This document shows, in pieces, positions 37,471 to 49,929 of a DNA stretch of 64,000 nt. The notes under the pieces were generated by a model. The model made no database searches. It worked only from the letters and a program-made list of their open reading frames with translations, and was not told where the DNA came from. Position 1 is the stretch's first letter, and each line of letters opens with the position of its first letter. The position numbers were made by a program, and so were the translations under genes. The stretch is from Eudromia elegans (taxonomy: Eukaryota > Chordata > Aves > Tinamiformes > Tinamidae): contig PTEX01000197.1 in assembly GCA_003342815.1 (NCBI GenBank), forward strand, positions 1,424,450-1,488,449, in the 5' to 3' direction.

Positions 37471-39524
37471 CTGTAAAAGAAGCAATGAAGAAAGAGGACA
37501 GAAAGAATAAGAGCAATACTGAAAAGCAATGCCAGAAAAATCTTCATCTTTGAGGTCACAGTCTCACATTCAAAGAAATCATCATTCCTCTTAGCAAATC
37601 ATTCTAAAGCTTAAGAGTTAATCTGTGATGGCTCAGGCACCATCCCTCCATTTATTTGGCCATCAGTACTACCACTGCAAAAAATGTGAATTTTGGCAAA
37701 AAAGATCGAACCAGGATGAGGAAGCATTAACTGTGTTATTCACCATAACTACATCCACCTGCCACCATGAGTTAACATCTAAAGTAGCAAAATGTGTTTT
37801 CACTGCTCTTCATTCGTGCAGGGACAACCTTGACGCAGTGGTGAGAAGGGCTCTGTTTTTGCTTGCTTGTCATCAGAACAATTCACTCTGTCCCAGTCTG
37901 GGCAAAAAAAAAGTGGAAATGACCCTCAAAATGCTGAAACTATGAGTAAGTCTTCCCTTTCAAAGTATGCTGGGCTGTGGTGTTGCCAGTCATTAAAAAG
38001 GAATGCAATTTTGGTGTGTCTTCCAACAAGTTAACCCAACACTACCCAAAAGTTTCATCTACCCCTCAATTTTTCTCTTAGCGATTCCTGTTGCTGCACC
38101 AGTGGAAATGCTGCCATCCAGGGGTATAGCTGAGAGTTAACACAGGCAAAAAGAGTCCATTATGTAGGAAATATGGAGATACAACATGTCCCCATCCAGC
38201 CTCAGATGCCACTGCTGCTATTTCAGAGCAGTTTAATCAATACACAAGTTAGCTGTCTCTCAGATGCTAACATCAAGAATTTTTAAGAAGTTCCAAAATT
38301 ATTTATTATTTATCTTTCAATTTAAAGATTAATACATCATGATTAATACATTTTTAAATATTATTTGACTATAGATCACCCATTCATTTCTCATTCTTAA
38401 GATTTCCTGTATGATCATGAATGCGAGAAACTATTTTTTTTTTTTAAATTACCTTTTTTTTCCCCCACTTTTTCTTACATTAAAAGCCAAAATTCTCAGG
38501 CAAGCTCAGCATTCTGGCAGAGAGGCATGAGGGCTTTAAGGAAATCCCCAAGTCTCACAGTTCAAGACTTGATCTGCAATGAGGTGAGCTGGCAACACCA
38601 CGCTCCACCTTAGCACTCCAGCTGCTGCTTTGCCAGTGGAGTCGTACTAGCAGGAATACAAGAACTAGAGACTCAGAATAAAATCAGACAGAACAAAACC
38701 AGCGTTTCACACGTCTGAGGTCGTGTATGTGTGTGTGTATGTGCATGCTGCTTCAGTTTTCTTCTCATCACAACTAGATTTAATATTTCTTCAGCGGATT
38801 CATGCTCATACTTGTGTGAAGTGATCCTTTCCATTATCTTCTCCATCACCCAGGCTGCAGGGCTGAATGGGCTGCTGCTATCCATCCCTTCTGTCTGTGG
38901 TTTTAGACAGCTGGGCTGTACGTCTGGCAAGATGTGGGAGTTTCCACATTCTGAGTGCTTGAGGAGGAAAGAGGTCACTGTGCATCTCGCTCTGTAGGAG
39001 TTCTGATTTTCACCTCTTTAACACCCATTATTGGGAGTTTGGAGGTGGGACACGGGGGTAGCAAGAAAAAAAAACTTTGAGTGAGACTTCTGCATTAGGT
39101 TTGCAAATTTTTTTTTGTAAAGATAGGCAGTGAATGTCTGAGACGATTTCCCATAATAAATGCAAACACCACATTTTTCTATATTTCTGCTTTCAGGACA
39201 GAAGAGTTTTTGATTGAAGCTGTGGCTAAAGCCCCAGAGAGAGAACTAGAAGCTCTAATATTTTCTTTGTACTTTTGCTTTAGGCAAGGAATTTCAGTCC
39301 TAGGACTGTGGTGTCTTCCTGACAAATCTGAGACACGTCAAAATGAAGGTAAAGTACTAATGATCTTCTTTAACTCCCCACGCCTCCCATCTCAGCCCTG
39401 GTGACCCTATGAGACATAGCCTAGACCTGTGCTCGCCGAACACCCCACAGACTTTCATGTAACAGAGTGAAAGGCTGAAGGTACATAAGGGAGCAAAGGA
39501 GAAAGAAAAAGAAGCTGAATTCTG
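37471..39524. other. Non-coding stretch, no gene seen
   Basis: Unique AT-rich DNA with a short tandem GATTAATACAT duplication at about 38328-38351, T-runs near 38432 and 38454, and an imperfect GT run at 38723-38742. A weak splice-like segment at about 39285-39349 (CTTTAG to GGTAAAG) has a frame of little interest. No gene or mobile element recognised. Confidence 0.5.
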
Positions 39525-39585
39525 CAGGCTGGATCCTAAGTCCATTCAAATCAGTGGGTTTCCAATGCCCTTACTAGACTTCAGC
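39525..39585. repeat. Decayed palindromic ancient repeat
   Basis: GGATCCTAAGTCCATTCAAA followed by TCAGTGGGTTTCCAATGCCC and ACTTCAG corresponds to the remembered 'ggatcctaagcccattgaagtcagtggg' type. It is of the same general kind as the remnants at 8335 and 32573 and is heavily decayed. Confidence 0.45.
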
Positions 39586-42030
39586 TAAAAAAATATTAAA
39601 TATAATAACAACAGAAATAGATATAACGGTTCTGACTGACAGGCCAAAAGCTAAGCTGAATTCATCCACAAAGGTGATTTCTCCAAGACAGCCACATTAG
39701 AAGAGCAATGTGGGGGAGTTTGTTCTCCTGCTTGTTGCCAATTGGTAGATGACCAGATTACTTAATACTTCCAAGTCTGTCAATCTGACATCATCCTTGG
39801 GTAATGCAATATGCTCATTGAAAACAATTTATATCAGATAGTTATTGATCAGAGAGAGACAGCATGCAAATAGGAATACCATGACACCAAGATAACTTGA
39901 ATTGAAAGGAGAACTGCCCTTCCAAAGAGGTCTTCAACACAGGCCCTGTCTGCAGCCATCTTCATAAGACCACTGTCATTTAAGCTGAAAGACAGACCCT
40001 ATTGCATTGTTGCAGTAGAAGGTTGGACTTGCTAGGACAGGGATTGCAATGCATTTTTTGAGCACACTATTCTCAGCAACACGTTTTGGATCAGAGTTTC
40101 TGGAGACTGAGCCTATGCCATAACAGTGACCCTGAGAGTATTTAGCATGGGCCCATCTTGAAAAAGTAATTTTAAGGAAATCTGGATTGTAGTCTGAATG
40201 CAAATAGCTTCTTTCTGCTCTACATCCTCCAACGCAATGCAAGCAGACCAAGCAATTCAAGGAGCATAGCAGAGCCCCAGCAGGGCTTCAGCCCAACATT
40301 TGAGCTTCCTCCTTAAGCCAACGAAAGAAGGCAGCAGCAAAAACATTTCATATTCACCTGGAAACTTTCTAATGCTGTTTGCAGAAACAGTGGCTGCAGC
40401 TGGGAAAACACCACAGTCCTCTCCCTGGTAGTGTGCCTCCACCATGCCACTGGCTGGGCTGTGGGATTGTCAGCTGTTACTTAGCAGTCCAGACTAGTCA
40501 AATTACAAAATCTGGAAGAGAGATGGAAGCTGAAACCAGAGAAGCTGCAAACAAGGGCTAGCAGCCTCCCACGACAGAGCAGGAAAGGCAGCTCACTGCA
40601 AGAAGATGGGTTTTCAGTGTCAGGTACCCAGAAAACCTACGTGAGCAAACACATTCACATAATGTTCAGGGAACCACTGGCTTTGGACACATGTGCTAGC
40701 CAAGGGATTTCAGAGGCCTAAAACAGGCGCTGCCTTCCTCCTCTGCCCCTGTTACCTCACTGTAGTTACGATAGGGAGGACAGAAAAAAGCCCCTTTCAA
40801 ACCACTGCTAACACATCCATCTCTCAGCAATCTGCAACAGCTCTATGCCATTACCAACAGGCTTGGCAGAGCAGCCTCACCAGTCAGTTTTGTATCAGGG
40901 GTTAAAGATCACACCGTATCTATCTCTGAACACACCTTTGTTAGTTTTGGCTGCACCCTTTCAGGTATCACCTGCCTCCCCCGGCAAATATGTTCTATCT
41001 TAAACTCCTGATGCAAGCTTGCTGCAAGGACTGACTTTGCGTAGTAGATACCTGTGCGCCTTCCACATCCATGCTCCTCTGTCAGAAATTGTGCCAAGCA
41101 GCTGATGAGAGAGGGAGAACTCTAACGTGACTAGAGTAGACACATTACAGGAAGCAGGAGAAGGAGCTGGAAGCAAATTCACGGTCAGGCTGCTGGCTGG
41201 CTGTGTTGGAAGCAGAATGGAAAACTGGCACTGACATCCTGCCACCCCAACAAACAATTCATTCATATGCAGAGCTACAGAGCAAATGATATGTCAGTTG
41301 TTCATCTGGAGAACAGGTTTCACCAGCCTGGATTAAATGATTACATTCCTGCAGTATGTGCTTCTCGCTGGTGTGGGAGATAAAGGAAGTAAAGTGAAAT
41401 CATTTATGAAGAGAGGCCTGACCCTGAAATCCTGTCCCAAACACCCTGAGAAAGTCCGGACCAACATGGCGCACAGTGAACTTTGCAAGTGTGCATTTGC
41501 AAGGAAGCATTTCAGTGCCAATGTGCTGAAATTACAAATGCAAGAAAACACCTCATTCAATTATAGGAGGTATATACTTTGACTCAAATTACTGTGTCCA
41601 GATGTGCAACAGACTGGAGGTATTTCTGCGCCTTCTGCTCCTCATTCCCACAAGCACACACAAAGCTGAATGCAGGCTAAGTGCACTTGGAGGTCTTAAA
41701 GTACATGTGCAGCAGTGACAGACTCCACCAAACACTGTGTCCTGCATTCACAACCCCCCGTTGAGTGAGTCCCTTAGGATGTAATTGCATTCGACTTCAT
41801 TCCAGGCCATAAGCATAGGCCTGGCTACAGACATTACTGCTAGCACAAGGAAAGAAAAACCCATAAAGGAGAAAGTGCAAAAAAAATCCCACTCTCGTAA
41901 TCCAAGCACATTTAGGATGAAGGGTATGTGCCTCCATAGTAAAAGGTTACTTTGTTATTGTTGACAGTCTGGCGGCCTTCCCTGCATTGGTCTATTGCAA
42001 GGCAGAAAAGACAGGCTCACATCTGCTGAG
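39586..42030. other. Non-coding stretch, no gene seen
   Basis: Unique DNA with frames of up to 94 codons on either strand. None has a recognisable domain. No repeats or RNA genes recognised. Confidence 0.55.
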
Positions 42031-42314
42031 CAGCCTCTGAAACACACTGCACGGAACCCCTGGTGCCCCGCACCATCTTCCTGAAGTCCTCCCAGATCTA
42101 CATGAGCAACAAGCAGGTGCCCTACAAGATGCCACAAGCCCTTCAGAAGGCCTCTCGCGTGGCTGAGGCCAAGCCCATGGTGTGCTTGCTTGTTGCACTG
42201 GTGGGCTTGGTGTTGCTTGGTTGTGCACTGGCCCAAGCAACACGCCCTCTCCATGTAAGGGACCATGCAGTGAGCGATATAGGGGTGCAGCCATCATACA
42301 ACATGGGGCAGTAG
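42031..42314 (+). other. GC-rich open frame, possible small ORF or retrocopy fragment
   Basis: A GC-rich island in AT-rich surroundings. The + frame is open from about 42031 to the TAG at 42312-42314. Codons at 42063-42180 are biased to C or G in third position (AAG, CAG, ATC, TAC, GTG), as in real bird genes, giving a stretch with KSSQIYMSNKQVPYKM. ATGs lie at 42102 and at 42177. The latter has a G at +4 and opens a 45-residue peptide beginning MVCLLVALVGLVLLGCALAQ, which looks like a signal peptide or membrane anchor. The opposite strand is also open (41992-42372). I cannot identify the protein. A processed-gene fragment, an unannotated small gene and chance are all possible. Confidence 0.25.
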
Positions 42315-44629
42315 TAGCAGGAACCAACATCCTCATTTGCCTGTATTTCACAGAATGAATGGTGTTACGCACACGAGGAACAGTAGCAACATTTTGTCAC
42401 TTTGATATTTTCATTTTTTGTGTTTCTGGATGAACAAATTCACACCTTGGGGCAGAATGCTTATTTGGGAATGACACAAAACACTTATTCGTGAAAGGTT
42501 TCTAGAAATAGCCTTTAGCAAGCACACGAATTGGAAAAATTTCTAGCAAATTTCTAAGCCATTTTAAGTAAGGTCTTATCAGTGGGAAGTGTCAGGCAGA
42601 CTTAAGCAACACAGAGCTGCTCTCCCCACGTAAAGTGGCTGTGAAAACATGCATGATTTGTCCCATTGGGGTGGCTGCCATTCAGTCATATAAGTTCGTG
42701 ACTCATCAAAGATTCTTTAAGAACATATCTGAATGCACATACAGGTATATTCCAAGATACACTTACATCCATAAGCACATGACCTAAGAGGTGGGTTCAA
42801 GTTAAAGTGACTCAGCCTCTCGGTTACCGGAACAAAATTAGCAACCACTCAAAAATGTCTTTTGTCTCAGATGGGGCTAGATGGCACTGTAAGTTAGTGA
42901 ATGTACGAGCTCCTCACCTCAGGAGATTTCATTTTGCTATTATGATCAGTGGAAAACCAAGAAAGCTGGTGCTCCCTAGGGGATATTTTCCAGAGCCGGG
43001 CTACTAAATCATTCTGACACACTGATTCAACACATTTGCTAGGTACCAACCAAGTTAGGAACTGTGTCCACTAGTTTAGTCATTCTGTGTATTGTGTGTG
43101 TGTGCTTTTTTTTTTTTCTCAACAAATAATTCTTGGCTTGCGAGCATTTTAACATGTAATATTTATAATAAAACATATGTTTTTTCTCCCAATACTTAGC
43201 CTACAGTTTCCCTGTTTTAATTTATCCCATTTCTCCTAATTAACCCCTGCCTCCCACCCCCATTGTTCTCATGCTGAATTCCTCTACCTCTCCCAGGAGA
43301 ACAATGATGAAACAACATTCTCTTCACAGATCTCCTGGCACATCACCCCTTTTCTTCAGGATCAAGTCTGCAAGGCAGGGAGCCTTCTGGCCCCAAGCCG
43401 CTGAATCGCTTAAGGATGTGCAGCTGAAACAGAGCTAGACAAAGTTGAAGAAGCTGCAAACAGGCTTGAAGTACAGCACACGCTTTTGCTCCTTGCAAAA
43501 AGTGTATCCAGAACAGAGCATTCAGGTCCTCACAGTTATAGGCCTGTAGGTGAAATGACTAGATGAATAAGGGCCTGCTGTAATCTCAGTCCCAAACCTT
43601 CTGAGATCCTAATCGGACGTGCATAGCCTGTACTCTCCCGCAGCAGGCAAGCACACCACAGCTCCTGGCACCATGCCTCCACAAGGGAAAGGCTTGCACA
43701 TGCTTGGGTTAGAAAGGGGGATGTGCTGTCTTGCTACAGCACATCTGCCTCCAGGGATGGAAAGAACATGGCCACCTCTTTAATGGAGACCATATCAGTA
43801 GTATCTAATACTCAGAAAAATATCTCTCTGCCATCATTTAACAAACAGACCAGCCCTCTGAAAAAAAAGAAAGAAAAAAGAAAACCAAAACTTTTCCCAA
43901 CGGTGAATACTATCAGCTTCCTGACAGTCTGGATTATTCGTGTCTGTGAATCTGTCTTCCCAGTTCCTCAAGTAACAGATTAGTCACGTACATTAGCAAT
44001 GGCAGCAACTCTGCCAAATAGCTGAGGAGCTGGGCAGAAGGAGGAGAAGAGCAGCACAACATGAACAGGCAAAGGAGGGGAGAGGAGAAATGTGATTCTT
44101 CTTCCTCTTTCCCAGTGCCTTTCCCAGCAGTCACGTATACAAGCTGCAAAACCTCTCGACTGCACAGTGGAGGTGAAATCCATGCTTTTCCTAGCTGAAA
44201 TACTTGGGCATCCCTCTCTCTCCCCGCTTTCCTCTAGATTGGGAGAAGCAGCAAGAATGATGAAAGCTCTTCTGAATCTTCTGTGGGACAAAATCCCTCC
44301 CTAAGTAAGGACGATATTTGGCAGCTTGGAAAACCTCTCTCGGGTTTCCATCTTCCGAGTGAGTGACAAATGCCAGACCCCCAGCAGGGCTGACAGAGGT
44401 GCAGAACACCAAAGCATTTGCTTAGAAGAGAGTCACTCAGAGAGGAAACCAAATACGCAAACTCCACTCCCTTACCACCCCCACCACCCCCAAAAAAACA
44501 ACCTCACAAACTCCTGATTAGTACATGGCTTTCTGGAAATAGTTCCTTCCTTCTTAGATGAAAAATCACCCTTGTTAGAGCAGCAGTGAATATAGAGTCT
44601 ATAACCAGGTCAAATTGCTCCTCCACACC
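42315..44629. other. Non-coding stretch, no gene seen
   Basis: Unique DNA with a TG run next to a T-run at 43092-43118 and an A-rich patch at 43860-43885. Overlapping frames on both strands at 43.9-44.5 kb (up to 103 codons) show no recognisable protein. Confidence 0.5.
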
Positions 44630-44690
44630 AAGTGCTGTACATACTTATGTCACACTGTCCCTGTCCTGGCATGCTCGCCCACTAAAAATG
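44630..44690 (-). repeat. Decayed ancient repeat, GTACAG-type (antisense)
   Basis: AAGTGCTGTACATACTTATG followed by ACTGTCCCTGTCCTGGCATG matches, from memory, the antisense of an old amniote repeat. Its sense strand reads 'aggggcagggactgtc ... tgtacagcacctagcacaatg'. A sense-strand counterpart of the adjacent part is at 54335-54395. Family name not recalled. Confidence 0.45.
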
Positions 44691-47600
44691 TCCCAGCACA
44701 TAACAAAGGAGAGATTCAAAGCAAGAGCACCTGAGTGATCCAGCAACAGAAATAACAGGATGTTTCAGGTCATGTGAGGTACACACACATTCCCAGACGC
44801 TCTGTCTGTCCCCTATAGCTTGAGGAAATGCTTAATGGGCAACACAGCCCGGAGAAATCCTGAAGAGGGGGGGAAAACAGCGGAGTGCCTAAGGGAAAGC
44901 AGGCAAAGAAGTTTTCAAGACAGGCATTGTAGAGCAACAGGGAAGCATGTAGGCAGTCCTTGTTCTGGTAATAAATAACAGCTACAAAACCCTTATTCAC
45001 TTATGAAGAATATGTAAGTCCTCCAGTATGTCTGTACATCATACGCCTGTCTGCCGTCCTAGAAAAAGACAGAAAATATTGCAGGTCGCCTACAGTATCC
45101 AATATGTCAGCAGAAGGGTGTCACACTCTTACCAGATTTATCTCTGTTATCATAAAAATGATACATACTCCACCTCGATAGGCAGTGCATAAAAAGTGGA
45201 ATCACATATAAAGTATCACTGCTGGGATGTGAACCTCACTATAATATAAGATACCAAAGAAAACCTCAGAAATGTGCTAGCTTTCTGTCATAGGAACAAG
45301 TGAGAAGGTGATCGTGCACAAGAGCTGAAGCCATGCAGAGTTTTGTGTTGATGGATTCGGCCAGAGTCAAATACAAGTTCAGTCCTATTCGCTGGAGGAG
45401 ATGGGAAGCACTAGGCCTGACTCAGCTTTTAAACATGCACTGCTGACGTCATCCCGACCTCTTTTCACCATCCTACTTTATAGAGGGGAATTCACTGCAC
45501 AAGCAGTCCAGGTCTGGAGAGGGAAGTCCTGGGTGCTACGTGTTGCTAGACTTTCCTCTTTCCAGATCTAAACACTGCTATTTCAGAAGCAGCAAGGAAG
45601 CGTGGGGAGGAGGAGTGGGGCACAGGAGTCAAGTAAACCAAGATTCTAATATCTGGCATCATACCAGGGCATACATACCTTAATCTAGTCAATCATTTAA
45701 ATCATTATCTAACTGTAACAGCCCACATACACAATTTATGTTAAAAACATAATTGAGAGCTGTGCCATGAGAGAATGGTCTAGTTTTAATGCTAATTTTG
45801 GGAGTTCTGACCGAAACAACTGCCTTCTGTGGTGAAGCTGTGTACTTTGGAGGATTTTTTTGGTTGGTTGTTTCTAGGAGAACTGCACTGGAATACTGTT
45901 TGGCTTAGGCTTTTTCTTCAACATATATATTTGGTCTGTTTACTCTTCAATCTCATGTATTTAGCAGACAGAAGAAAATAGAGTGGTGACCAATACTGAA
46001 TGCATTTACTATGCAACACATGTTTATTCTTCCAGTCCATCCGTGTCTCGTTCCTGCTCTGGATATTTATTTTTGTGCTCTTGCAAAGATTTGGATATTC
46101 AGGGAGAGTTACATTTTTAGAATGACTGGTCCTAAGAAACTGGAGGTGCATAAATGAGTGGCATGTCTAGAAGGCAGGGGAAAGTCAACAATTTTATGAG
46201 GCCCTTGGCTAACTCACATGATCAAGAGCACAACCAGTGAGATAAGACAGGGCAGACAAACCCCTGCTTGCCTCTATAGCAGCAGGAGGGAATGTGTTCT
46301 GTGGAAGGTCCTTCTTCACTCTGAAGAAGATGCAGCTCTGGAGAGAATTCCTCACACTGGTGCCTCCACTTTTGCACCGGTTGTGAAGGATACATTGTAT
46401 GTGCAGAAATTATTACCTTGGTAACAAAACCAGGGGAGAAAGTGCAGTCTCTAATCTGACAACATTATGTGTCAAAAGAACAATAAAAAGACAGCAATGA
46501 AAAATAAAATATACTGCTTCAGAAGTCTTAGGAGAGTGTCTTCAATAGTGTCATTTTTTGTGTTTCTTTCTGATTCTTTTTAACTGTTGAAGTTGACATC
46601 TTTTCCTCCTGCTGAACCAGCATTTCCTGACAGCCAAACATTGTCTGAAATCTTCTGTCCATCTCCAGAATGGATTTCAGCACTCAGAGCACACCTACTC
46701 AGAGTAGGTATGAAAAGAGGTTTAATGTTAGTTCTAGAGGATCATATACAGGAGGTACAAAACGGTACCACTGATTGGGGGCAATATCCTGCTTTGAAGA
46801 AGCTCAGACACTGGCAAGTTTGCTTGCCTTATAACTGCTGTCAGGTCTTCTCTGCTCAGTTACAGCTGCAGTAGGGAGCCTCTTCCCTGTGTTTACGCTT
46901 CATCTGACCTGTCATTTGGAAAAAATTCTTCAATGGGGAACATTGCCTTTCATGATACAGCAAATCCTATTTTAAAAGCTGTGGGACATTTTGATGGTTT
47001 TAAAAAAAACACCTTGGAGGAGATCATAGTTGTCCCCATAAACAGCAATATAGACAGTCCTCAGAAGCTAAACAAGCAAAGCAGGAGTTTGCAGGAGGAG
47101 AAAGCAATAAATGCATCAGCAAACTTCTTAATCACGAGCTTAAAAAATGCCTATGATGCCTTATGATAATTAGCTTGTCACAGCTGCTCAGTGCTCTCTG
47201 GTAACGAAGCAGTGACAGGTCAGCCCTTGATGTTTAGAGAACTTCAGCTAGCAAAACATTTCCAAAAATTAAAAGGCAGTGGAGGTGTGAGCATATCCAG
47301 GGCAAGTGTTTTAAAAACAAAAAAAATCTGATAGATCATTGCAGTCTACGAGGCACAATGCTGCTCAGGAACACCAACACCTTCTCTGCAGCATCTGTCC
47401 CCCAAGGAAGGCAGGGACCCAAACCCCAAACCTGAGAGGTTTCAGTACCGGAGACTGAAGCAGTGCAAAGTAGGCTATTTCCAATTTAGAAATGCTGCCT
47501 GAAGGGCATACAGTCTGAAACTCTCTTAATATGTTTTAAAGATAGGCAAATGAAAAGCAAGGCATTTTTCCCACCTTCAAAATCCAGTACACTCTTCTTT

Positions 47601-49753
47601 CACTGAGACATTTATAACTGCTATTGTTAGTTTAAGGGACAGTAATTTAATCAACAGGTGAAGCTGGTCTGGAGAGGAGGGTAGAAATTAGCCCAAATTT
47701 AAACACTTTCATCCATCAGCAGCTGTGAGCACACTTGCACGACGTCTGTACAGCAAGCTCAGGAGATGGTGCCTTTTCTTAAGTACACAACTGATTCATT
47801 ACCCTGCTTAAGTATCACAAGCACTTCAGCACTTTCAGCTGCAGAGGCCTGACCTGTTTGGCAGCAGTTAGCTGACATCAGCTGCCTCTCGGGAAAAAAA
47901 GAGAGAGAAAAAAAAAAGAATAAGATCTTTGAAATGATAGAATGAACATAGGAATAATAAATAAATAGAGGAGTGAAGGGATGGAAGAGGTGGAAACCTT
48001 TGGTTCAGGAACAGAGTAATCATCCCCTGCTCTCTACCTGAGACTCCATCTAATTACCCTGTTTCCTCTGAGCTGATTGGAAAGTGGCCTTGTGTCTGGA
48101 AAAGGCTGTAAGCATCTTACATGCATCTGTTCCTCCTAATCCCTAATAACTCGTGCCTGTGTGTTGGAGGGAAGAGGCGGAGGGGGAGGAAAAGCGGTGA
48201 AGGGTTTCCCATGTGTGCTGCCATGTGGCAGCCGGGCAGAGAGACAGGGTGCCTTGGCTGCCGTGCACACGCCTTCAGTAATTGGGGGCTTTCGGGGAAC
48301 TGAAGTTGTTCCTCTTCTGCCCATTTCACAATCAGAGGCCCTGGATCCTCTTTGCCCTAGCAAGAAAGCATTTAATAATAAAAAAAAAAAAAAATAGAGA
48401 GGAGGTGGGGTGGGAAGAATGACACATTTTGCTGAGCCTTCTTGCAGCTCAGATCTGTTTAAGCCACTCATTTTCCTCTTGCCCTAATCCTGCATTATCC
48501 TTTAGGAATGATGTTCAATTCCTGAAGAAAAAAAAAGAAAAAAAATGCTTGCAAGGGTCCCGCCTGGTTTATCCCAGAATCTGGAATGCACTTTTTGTGC
48601 ACAGCTCTGGGAAGGCACACAGGCACAATTATGCAGCCCTTGAGTAGCAGGCAGGCAGATTTTCAGCAGCCTTTTAGTAGCAGGAGCTAACTTGATGTGA
48701 AGAGAGCGTAGGGATAAGCAGCTGCATTTGCCAGTAAAAGGATTGTCACATCTGGAATTTACACAAGTTACTGGGAGCCAGGAGCCACTATTTTGTTTCG
48801 CTCACACTGCCCCATAAAACATGTTAACACTTTGAAAGCACTGCAGTGCAGACACATGTGGGGAGGCCCACATCGCCCTGCTGTGCTCATTCTCACAGGC
48901 TCATAGGTATGTGCAACCTGGCTGTCCCCCAGCCCGCCTTCATTTTTGGGCCAGAGGAGGATGGGAGGTATTGAAAGAGGATCTCAGGACCCAGCATTGC
49001 TCAATACCCTCAGCTTTGCTCCAGCCCCCAACAGCAGAAGGCATTCAGCCTGCATCGTGACTGGACCACAGCACATCTCCTTCCCATGTGAACATTGACA
49101 GGGCACCCCCAGGCCGTGCACAAGGACAGAGCCCTTTTTGCCCAGGCACTGCCACCTCTCTCTGTCCCCACTGGGGGCTGCAGCGGTTTCCCTGAGTTGC
49201 AGCGGAGGAAGGATTTGGGCTGCGGTGGCTCTCAGGGATTCAACCAGTCAGTGAGGAAAGCTGACTCAATCACCAAGCATTTTAAAATATATATGTCCAA
49301 AAGATTGCTGGCACCCTTGTAAGGCATTTAATTCCATATTTATCTTTCTGCTTTTGTCTTTTTTTGTTGAGGGATTTTTTTTCTTCTGTAACTTGTACCC
49401 ACTCTTCCTACAGCATCTTCTGACTTGTCTTTCAACACAGTGACAATGGAAGAGGCAGCACAGAGACACGGGGATGGCACCACATCTGCTTTCCAGAGGA
49501 AGCCTTTATCGTCACCATATCAAAATGCAAGGATGTATCCTATGAAAATATGGTAGAATATGGCCAGTCACAGTTCAAACACATCCATCCCCTTTTCTTT
49601 GGCCCCTAACTCTGCATTCATTCTTCATTGCAGTCATGCCTCCCTATTAACAAGATTTTCACTGCAAACATCTGTGACCTTCTAGGACTAATTTGACTGC
49701 CAGAGAGGTGACTGAGGTTTAAAAGTAGGGAAGGCAGAAGTTATTGGCATTTA
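44691..49753. other. Non-coding stretch, no gene seen
   Basis: Unique DNA. A-runs occur near 48380 and 48524-48545. A GC- and purine-richer patch at 48150-48300 has open frames on both strands, and 46.2-47.2 kb has + frames of up to 95 codons without recognisable domains. No gene could be supported. Confidence 0.5.
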
Positions 49754-49889
49754 CCTGAGATTTCCACCTTTGGAGCTTCACTGCTGCAGACAGGCCCCAA
49801 GGGAAAACAAGGAAAGATTCAGACTCTCAATTCTCATTGTCTTTTCATACACTGAAGAACATATTTTCCTTTTTTTTCTTTTTTTTTTT
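49754..49889. other. Unique DNA leading into T-rich tract
   Basis: Begins with a 29-base splice-bounded microexon candidate on the - strand at 49754-49782 (see findings) and runs into T-rich DNA at 49866-49889. Otherwise nothing recognised. Confidence 0.4.
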
Positions 49890-49929
49890 ATATATATTTT
49901 ATAGATATATATATATATATACACACACA
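49890..49929. repeat. Compound (TA)n / (CA)n microsatellite
   Basis: TATATATA, a short TTTTATAGA interruption, about eight further TA/AT units, then ACACACACA. The TA part is self-complementary. Such loci are usually length-variable. Confidence 0.9.

Noticed and set aside
39285-39349. Splice-like segment from CTTTAG to GGTAAAG on + strand
   Set aside because: The donor is weaker (GTAAAG) and the 20-odd codons give no indication of a protein.
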